Shown piece after piece: positions 58,219 through 64,000 of a stretch of 64,000 nucleotides of DNA. This DNA comes from Asterias rubens (taxonomy: Eukaryota > Echinodermata > Asteroidea > Forcipulatida > Asteriidae). A program made the position numbers and the translations under genes. The stretch is from positions 23,853,055 to 23,917,054 of the forward strand of contig NC_047063.1 of the NCBI RefSeq assembly GCF_902459465.1. The letters are read 5' to 3'. The notes under the pieces were generated by a model that had not been told where the DNA came from, did no database searches, and saw only the letters and a list, made by a program, of their open reading frames with translations. Every line of letters begins with the position of its first letter. Position 1 is the first letter of the stretch.

Positions 58219-58367
58219 TTACATGCCCTTACTTGTTATTCAATTTATTTCAAAATAGATTTTGTTAAACTACGTTTTGAAAAAAGGTGTATAACTTATT
58301 ATGCAAGTAAATTTTTGTAACTACATCGATGAAGGAATTTATTACTTGTTATTAGGCAAAATGAAAT

Positions 58368-58438
58368 TCCCACACCGGGAATCGAACCCGGGCCACGGCG
58401 GTGAAAACGCCGGATCCTAACCACTAGACCATATGGGA
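58368..58438 (-). tRNA. tRNA-Glu(TTC)
   Basis: Unit 44, canonical; the spacer before it contains the longer GAAAAAAGGTGTATAAC type of sequence. Confidence 0.95.
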
Positions 58439-58537
58439 TTACATGCTTTTACATGTAATTCAATTTATTTAAAAATAGATTTTTGGAAATTACATAAATT
58501 GAAGGAAATTATTACTTATTATTAGGCAAAATTAAAT

Positions 58538-58608
58538 TCCCACACCGGGAATCGAACCCGGGCCACGGCGGTGAGAGCGCCGGATCCTAAGTACTAGACC
58601 ATATGGGA
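58538..58608 (-). tRNA. tRNA-Glu(CTC), D-loop variant
   Basis: Unit 45: shares TAGTACTTAGG and its 5' flank with unit 10 at 52294. Confidence 0.8.
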
Positions 58609-58707
58609 CTACATGCTCTTATTTTTTATTCAATTTATTTCAAATAGATTTTTGTTAACTACATAAAATGAAGGAATTTTTAACTTATTATTAGACAAAA
58701 ATGAAAT

Positions 58708-58778
58708 TCCCACACCGGGAATCGAACCCGGGCCACGGCGGTGAAAGCGCCGGATCCTAACCACTAGACCATATGGGA
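58708..58778 (-). tRNA. tRNA-Glu(TTC)
   Basis: Unit 46: the loop reads CTTTCAC, so it has the TTC anticodon in an otherwise CTC-like context (GCGCTTTCACCGC). It looks like a recent one-base anticodon switch, C to T at position 34. Confidence 0.9.
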
Positions 58779-58928
58779 TTACATGCTCTTACTTGTTATT
58801 CAATTTATTTCAAAATAGATTTTTATAAACTACGTTTTGAAAAAAGGTGTATAACTTATAATGCAAGTAAATTTTTGTTAACTGCATCGATGAAGGAATT
58901 TATTACTTGTTATTAGGCAAAATGAAAT

Positions 58929-58992
58929 TCCCACACCGGGAATCGAACCCGGGCCACGGTGGTGAGAGCGCGGGATCCTAAACCATATGGGA
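58929..58992 (-). pseudogene. tRNA-Glu(CTC), truncated
   Basis: Unit 47, 64 nt: the D-loop and D-stem (CTAGTGGT) are deleted and the anticodon stem is changed (CCCGCG). Box A is lost. Confidence 0.85.
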
Positions 58993-59111
58993 TTACATGC
59001 TCTTACTTGCTGATCAATTTATTTCAAAATAGATTTTGTTAAACTAAATTTTAAAAAAAGGTGTTCAACTTATTATGCAAGTAAAATGAAATTCCCACAC
59101 CGGGGATAAAT

Positions 59112-59185
59112 TCCAACACGGGGAATTGAACCCGAGCCACGGCGGTGAAAACGCCGGATCCTAACCACTAGACCATATTATGTGA
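59112..59185 (-). pseudogene. tRNA-Glu(TTC), degenerate
   Basis: Unit 48: acceptor ends no longer pair (TCACATAATATGG with CGTGTTGGA). A stray extra piece of the 3' end (TCCCACACCGGGG) precedes it at 59093. This is the decayed 5'-most unit of the array (first on the minus strand). Confidence 0.85.
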
Positions 59186-59320
59186 TTATAGTTTTTCAGC
59201 GGACAGAGTAGGTTTTTTACATAAAATGTACACATGGTTGTGTTTGTAATTCTTTAGATCCAACAGTAATTTTACGTTTTCATGAAAAACAAAAATGTGC
59301 AGCCCATTTTCTTGTTACAG

Positions 59321-61166
59321 TCCAATCTATGACGGGGTGACTAGCACCGGTGTGATACTAGACTTCACCGAGTTCATCAAGTGTCGTATTCAGTATCCAG
59401 CCACGGACTTTATTACACCTAGTCTCATTCAGACTGCACTGTTTACGTGGGCAAAAGGGGAACCGTCAGGTACCTTGACTTCAGAGTCATGTGTTTGGGT
59501 CAGGTAAGTCTTATGTCACCAGCCTTTCAGTTCAGTTAGTTCAAATCGAGGCTGCAAGGGAAATGTACGTTCTATGGGCCTGTCTGTTGGTCATGAAGCA
59601 ATTCACAAAGATTGCTGTAATTAATTACTGTCCAAGTTGCTGTACTATCAATCTGAAAAATTGACGCAACTTTTTGAAAACGGCTCTGACATTTTCGAAA
59701 ATGCTTATTTTTAACTGTTTGAGTATTCAAACATTTTAGACATCCCAGTACAAATGATAAAACTTTTGTATTAACATGCAAACGTGCAATATTATTTTTA
59801 ACAACATGGCTACCACGTGTAAATATAAGACACAACTAAGGCCGAATCCGTATTGGCGGCTATGGTTACGGCTACGGCTGTTGCTAAGGGTGTTGCTAAG
59901 GAAGTCCTATACCTCAACACATGATGCACGGAAATCTAGCCGTAGCCGTAGCTGTAGCCGCTAATTCGGACAGGCTGGGGCTTAGACACTGCAAACAGTC
60001 AGAGTAAGTCATGATAAACATACTTGGCTCCAGGGCCTTCGCAGATTTGGTCCTTTGAAAAAGCAAACAAGCACTGGAAGCCCTTTTGAAAAAAAAATTA
60101 CCTCTATTTTTCTCAAAACACAAATCTGCAAAATGTATCATGCCATAATCTGACTGTGTGCCAGGTTTCATTTTATCAGTCAAAATCCCATCACATAGGC
60201 CTACCTGGCTTTTTTTTTTTTTACGATTAACATAGTATTACATTTGTATTACTTCAGTAAAACTGACTGGCGTTGGTACTTATCAGACGATTGCTCCATC
60301 GAACTGCACTACGCATGTCAGAACTTAGACGAGCCTGACGATTGGACAATCAGTGTGTCTCCTGGACCCAGCGATCCAATCAGAGCCAAGTGCCCACCTG
60401 GATACAAATTCAGCATACCGCAGGATGGATACAGAAATCAGAAGGTCGGTTCTCTAATGGAGTGAAGGACTTAGCCAAGTCTTTGTTTCCTCTGTCCACA
60501 ATCATAAAATAACAAAATCGGTCTCCCAGTGTATAACAAAGACCATGTCCCACAAGACAATTTTCAATTTTCAGGACAATTTCTCTGATGAGCCAATGGT
60601 AAGCATCATGCGAAATTTAATTTCTTACGTCCACTTTTGCAAATAATGCTGCGGACACAGATGCGGTTGGTACCCTCTGCGACCTCGCTTTTAAAGATGC
60701 TTTGTCAGATTTTTGGCCCAAAACCCTTAAAAAATAGATTTGTTTGAGTGGTGGACTTTTTTTGAGCAATGGCTCAAATGAAAGCTTGTAACTTTCTCGA
60801 CCCCCATCAAAATACCTACTGAATTTTAAATCAAACTTTTTGGGTCAAATCGGCCCAAAATCTGACATAGCATCTTTAAGGTGATTGTTGATAATAATAC
60901 CATGAGAGAGTTTGTTGTTTTAATAACTCAGTAAAGCGGACCCCGATTCCGCTGACATTATTACATCTTTGTTGAGAAAATTGTTGCATTAACTTGTTTT
61001 CTTCCATCTCCCACAGCTTCGAGAGTCCTCGTCTGGCTTGTCTCTCTGGATCAACTACCAACCATGGCTTCCTGAATCTGCTGGATCAACAGCGCCCTAT
61101 GTTGTATCTTCCGTATATTTATTGCTCGTCACTGTTACAGGGACAATCTTTTCAATTATTATATAA
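59321..61166 (+). CDS. C-type-lectin-like protein, last three exons
   Basis: Exons 59321-59503, 60258-60444 and 61017-61166 (TAA) have GT-AG sites and matching phases. The first two carry the second half of a C-type lectin-like domain: LFTWAKGEPSGTLTSESCVW, where GEPS replaces the usual EPN sugar-specificity motif, then DWRWYLSDDCSIELHYACQ with two conserved cysteines and the W-x-D-C-type motif. A linker (SVSPGPSDPIRAKCPPGYKF) follows. The last exon ends in a ~20-residue hydrophobic tail (SSVYLLLVTVTGTIFSIII) with nothing after it, which suggests a GPI-anchor signal or a C-terminal membrane segment; the protein would be extracellular. Upstream exons, including a signal peptide, are not seen; the tRNA array lies directly upstream. 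AATAAA occurs at ~61290. Ligand unknown. Confidence 0.7.
59839..59974. mobile_element. Fold-back MITE in the lectin intron
   Basis: GGCCGAATCCGTATTGGCGG and CCGCTAATTCGGACAGGC are inverted ends; GTTACGGCTACGGCT pairs with AGCCGTAGCCGTAGC. About 136 bp, lies in the intron between lectin exons 59503 and 60258. Confidence 0.75.
60445..61016. other. Last intron of the lectin-like gene
   Basis: Donor GTCGGT after CAGAAG and acceptor TCTCCCACAG. Includes a weak inverted repeat (GATGCTTTGTCAGATTTTGGCC near 60698 and GGCCCAAAATCTGACATAGC near 60853), probably another small fold-back element of ~190 bp. Confidence 0.6.
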
Positions 61167-61489
61167 TAGGGATATAGTACAAAGTTTAATATAAACATAG
61201 TTTTTCTGATATGTAATCTGGAAGAGGTAATTTAAGCATTTTTTTATCTATAAAGAATCCCCCACCCTTCAGATCTAATCAGAGCAAAAAATAAATAAAT
61301 AAACGCACCCCTCCGGCCGTCCTTACAGCAAAATACTTACTAGGCCTAAAGTGGCAGGAGATTCTGCCCCCCCCCCCCATGCAATGAACAGTGTACAAAC
61401 TACTTCTGATAGCGCCCTCTTTTGAATCACCCGCCTTCGGCCAACGTTAATTTTCCATATGGGTGTGACCGGCTCTACAAGAAGGGATA
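61167..61489. other. 3' flank of the lectin gene with a dispersed repeat
   Basis: Holds the likely poly(A) signal (AATAAA within 61289-61302), a C12 run and the repeat CTACAAACTACTTCTGATAG/GCGCCCTCTTTTGAATCACC shared with 29140-29235. Confidence 0.5.
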
Positions 61490-61855
61490 TTAAAGACAGA
61501 GGACACTTTTGGTAATTGTCAAAGACCAGTCTTCTCACTTGGTGTATCTCAACATATGCATAAAATCAACAAACCTGTGGAAACTTAAAAACAAAACTGA
61601 AAGTGACCACCCTGGTCACACGATGTTGTGTGCTTTCAGATGCTTGATTTCTTGACCTCAAATTCTAAATCTGAGGTCTCGAAATCAAACTCGTGGAAAA
61701 TTACTTCTTTCTCGAAAACTACGCCACTTCAGAGGGAGCCGTTTCTCACGATGTTTTTTACTATCAACCTCTCCCCATTACTCGTAATCAAGAAAGGGTT
61801 TATGCTAATAATTATTTTGAGTAACTACCAATCCAATAGTGTCCACTGCTTTTAA
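61490..61855 (-). mobile_element. Family A MITE, reverse orientation, full length
   Basis: TTAAAGACAGAGGACACTTT left end; GTGTCCACTGCTTTTAA right end; central hairpin CCTCAAATTCTAAATCTGAGG. TTAA at both edges. Confidence 0.9.
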
Positions 61856-62975
61856 GGGACAAAATAAGTAAATTGAGTTACATACACAGCTAGATTTGTG
61901 ATAAGCTTTATTTTGGTGTAGGTTTGAACCCCGTGGCATTTTGCATTCTGGAGATGGGGGACAGAATATCTGGTGGATCGATTTCCATTGACACCTACAC
62001 GATTCTATGGAGTGGACTGGCGTGTATTTGGTTTCAATTGTTGTTGCTGGTCATTTTTGTTAGCGGTGACTCGTTCAATTATTTCCATGGCTATGTTTAA
62101 TTTTTTTGAACAATTAAAGATTTAGAAATAAAAGTTGTTATTATACGCCTTGCTTTTCGAGGTGCATGTTTATTTGCTGTTTGGTGTTTTGGACATTTTC
62201 GGGGTGTGGGGGGGGGGGGGCGGGCAAAGATTTATTCCCGGACTTTTGATCTCGAAATCTTGAATTTGTTTAGTAGTCTCATTTTTCAGGCAATGTAGGG
62301 TGGGGAGGGCAAAGGTTCTCAGCGGTGTGGTGCTGGATGGGGCTTCTCGGAGCCCCAGCTCCTTTTGCCACAAAGGTATTCGCAGAAAATTGATGTGTTT
62401 TAAAATCTCGAACGCCACTACCAACCCCTGCACACACCTACCACCTAGAAATCGAGCCTTCTGACCACAATTAAATGACGTCATACCACGATGGACCAAT
62501 CTGGGACGCTCATCCGACCACATCAGCGTAGAAACATAAAAGCAAATTTGTTTAAGTTACTGTATATCAAAATTGCCACGAGTCGTGGTGATTTTCAACG
62601 AAGAGTTTTGTTTCTTCTAATTTATTAAAAAAAGCGAAACCTTTAAAAATAGAAGGGCAATTCTATAAACTGCAGACAAACAAATTGCCAACAGGAATGT
62701 GATCAACAATCAATATTTATATCAGAGTCATCATTGCAAGGACTAGTGTTCAGCCAACAGACACCTTGTCGAATGACCTTAGAACCAGTGGCAAACAACG
62801 ATTACAGAGTCATTAGATAAAACACTGGTTTAACAACCTGCTTGTTTATCTTTCTCATAAACATAAACCGATACCAAGAACTGTAAATATTAGGACAGTG
62901 TTTCAAAAAAAGGCTAACAAATCTTGATTTAGATAGTATCTGTCGACCCTTGACCTTACGGGCGAGGTTGTAGGC
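61856..62975. other. Intergenic DNA between two plus-strand genes, no feature seen
   Basis: A G-rich run at 62203-62221 and short frames only. The minus-strand frame at 62170-62523 (117 codons) is proline-rich and low-complexity, with no recognised domain. Confidence 0.45.
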
Positions 62976-62980
62976 ACCCT

Positions 62981-62986
62981 TATATA
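62981..62986 (+). promoter_or_regulatory. TATA box of the gene starting at 63118
   Basis: CCCTTATATACCTGC lies 132 bp ahead of the start codon. A transcription start near 63010-63015 would leave a ~105-nt 5' UTR. Inferred from motif and position only. Confidence 0.5.
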
Positions 62987-63117
62987 CCTGCACCACCAAC
63001 ACACCAATGAGGTATCACACTGGTAGTGGTATCACTGCTCCCCACACACGGCATAGTTCTACGAAGCGTTCGGTTCCAGTGGATTTAAAGTTCGTTTGTT
63101 AAAGTTCGTTTGCAATA

Positions 63118-63180
63118 ATGGGAACTAAACTTGCCCATGTTGCTCTCATCTTCCTGGTGTGTGCGCACTCTTCATTTGAG
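63118..63180 (+). CDS. Signal-peptide first exon of a secreted or membrane protein
   Basis: ATG followed by 20 codons, MGTKLAHVALIFLVCAHSSF then E, a textbook signal peptide: one lysine, a hydrophobic core VALIFLV, and small residues for cleavage. It ends at a GAG|GTGAGA donor in phase 0. A TATA box lies 132 bp upstream. The rest of the gene is outside the window, so its function is unknown. Being on the same strand just downstream of the lectin-like gene, it could be a tandem paralogue (inference). Confidence 0.65.
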
Positions 63181-63314
63181 GTGAGAAACTTTTCTTATAA
63201 TTGTTACGGAAGAATTAAATTAAAAATCCATAAAGAACAATATTATGTTGTGTAAACTTGAATGCAGTTGAAAATAAAGCATAATTATTAACTTAATTAC
63301 ATGCAAAATAAAAT

Positions 63315-63384
63315 GCCCACGCCGGGAATCGAACCCGGGCCGCGGCGGTAAGAGCCGGTACCTAACCACTAGACCATTATGGGA
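63315..63384 (-). pseudogene. tRNA-Glu pseudogene in the first intron
   Basis: 70 nt related to the array: box B (GGTTCGATTCCC) and box A (TGGTCTAGTGG) are intact. The anticodon region has lost bases (CCGGCTCTTACCGCC), so neither the stem nor a clear anticodon forms, and the acceptor end pair is broken (GCCCACG). It lies 135 bp into intron 1, antisense to the host gene. Confidence 0.75.
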
Positions 63385-63479
63385 TGATTTTTATTTGCCA
63401 ATATTATAAAGTTTTGTAAAATAAAGCGTTGTAAAAGAATGCAGTTAAAATATCGTTACCTTAATCACAAACAAAATTA

Positions 63480-63607
63480 AATAAGCCACTGGCGCACTGT
63501 CCTGTTATTCTGCTGACAACGCATTTTGTCCATCTCACCTAACCTTTGACAAAATGCGTTGTCAGCAGTAACAGACATGCTCGGCTGACATTCCGAAGTG
63601 GCTTATT
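63480..63607. mobile_element. Fold-back MITE, ~128 bp
   Basis: AATAAGCCACT and AGTGGCTTATT are its ends. Inside, CTGCTGACAACGCATTTTGT and ACAAAATGCGTTGTCAGCAG form a perfect 20-plus-bp stem with a ~17-nt loop. Confidence 0.85.
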
Positions 63608-63624
63608 ACCAAACCGATTTCACA

Positions 63625-63901
63625 AATTTGTCTGCTTTTAGATGCCCAAACAAGGCTTCAAGCCTGAAGTCTTTAATAATAATTTTAAGTATTTTATTAC
63701 TTTTCATATTTGCTGACAAAAATGAAATGAAATGAAATATTTGAGTGAGAGATAAGCTTTCTCAATAACTACGTTACTTCGAAGGGAGCCGTTTCTCACA
63801 TTGTTTCATATTGTCAGCAGTTCTCCATCGCTCGTTTATACGTAGTGCGTTTTATGCTTACACCTATTTTGAGAAATAACCAATAATGTCATGTGCCTTT
63901 A
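63625..63901 (-). mobile_element. Family A MITE, diverged, reverse orientation
   Basis: AAGCTTTCTCAATAACTACG, GAAGGGAGCCGTTTCTCACA and ACCAATAATGTCATGTGCCT mark the reverse family A layout. The left end is missing or unrecognisable. Confidence 0.7.
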
Positions 63902-64000
63902 AAAGGCAGTGGACACTATTGGTAACTACTCAAAATAATTATTAGCATAAAACCTCACTTGGTAACGAGTAATGGGGAGAGGTTGATAGTATAAAACATT
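63898..64000 (+). mobile_element. Family A MITE, left end, continues past the window
   Basis: TTAAAAGGCAGTGGACACTA directly abuts the preceding reverse copy, so the two share the TTAA and form a head-to-head pair. Confidence 0.85.

Larger units (their letters stand above)
50748..59185 (-). repeat. Tandem array of 48 tRNA-Glu units
   Basis: Forty-eight tRNA-Glu units, all transcribed on the minus strand, mostly ~170 bp apart (range ~130-220). 27 have a CTC anticodon and 21 a TTC. Each has box A (TGGTCTAGTGG) and box B (GGTTCGATTCC), and in nearly all a TTTT Pol III stop lies ~8-12 nt past the 3' end (AAAA on the plus strand). Spacers are AT-rich and come in a few related types. Blocks of several genes are duplicated in the same order. 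They decode Glu codons GAG (CTC) and GAA (TTC). The array begins at the gap, so more units may be missing. Confidence 0.97.

Noticed and set aside
50748-59185. Regular repeat-spacer pattern resembling a CRISPR array
   Set aside because: The ~71-bp repeats fold as tRNA-Glu with box A, box B and Pol III stops, and the spacers are related to each other. It is a eukaryotic tRNA array.

Overview
The window is a stretch of repeat-rich animal nuclear DNA. Evidence for this: spliced genes with GT-AG introns, tRNA-derived SINEs, many fold-back MITEs, metazoan-type Pol III tRNA-Glu genes and interrupted TTAGGG-like repeats. A marine deuterostome invertebrate, most likely an echinoderm, is my best guess from the overall repeat style and the CYP4 and C-type-lectin genes. 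The species cannot be fixed from sequence alone.

Layout. 1-17.3 kb: almost no coding signal; SINEs, minisatellites and copies of a ~390-bp palindromic MITE (called family A here). 17.3-28.2 kb (minus strand): the last five exons of a cytochrome P450 of the CYP4 type, about 298 codons with all splice phases agreeing; its introns are filled with MITEs, some nested inside others, and the N-terminal exons are not visible. 29.3-29.8 kb: a TTAA-flanked fold-back element with an inner palindrome. 29.9-41.6 kb: most of a large CACTA/EnSpm-like DNA transposon, with a CACTG end, subterminal repeats, a 730-aa zinc-finger plus DDE-type transposase ORF, and a nine-exon SAM-domain accessory gene. The transposase ORF lies inside an intron of the accessory gene.

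41.6-50.2 kb is a second, inverted copy of 33.0-41.6 kb that ends at a 500-N gap. Where I compared them, the arms differ almost only by small indels. Reading frames broken in one arm are intact in the other, so this is probably a fold-back chimeric read at a contig end rather than a natural palindrome.

50.7-59.2 kb is a tandem array of 48 tRNA-Glu units (CTC and TTC anticodons mixed, all on the minus strand, mostly ~170 bp apart) with visible higher-order block duplications. 59.3-61.2 kb (plus strand) holds the last three exons of a C-type-lectin-like gene with a hydrophobic C-terminus. 63.1 kb holds a TATA box and a signal-peptide first exon of another plus-strand gene, with a lone tRNA-Glu pseudogene in its first intron.

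The most interesting points are the transposon's nested two-gene architecture, which parallels the tnpA/tnpD arrangement of maize En/Spm but with a SAM-domain partner, and the tRNA-Glu array with its block-wise amplification.
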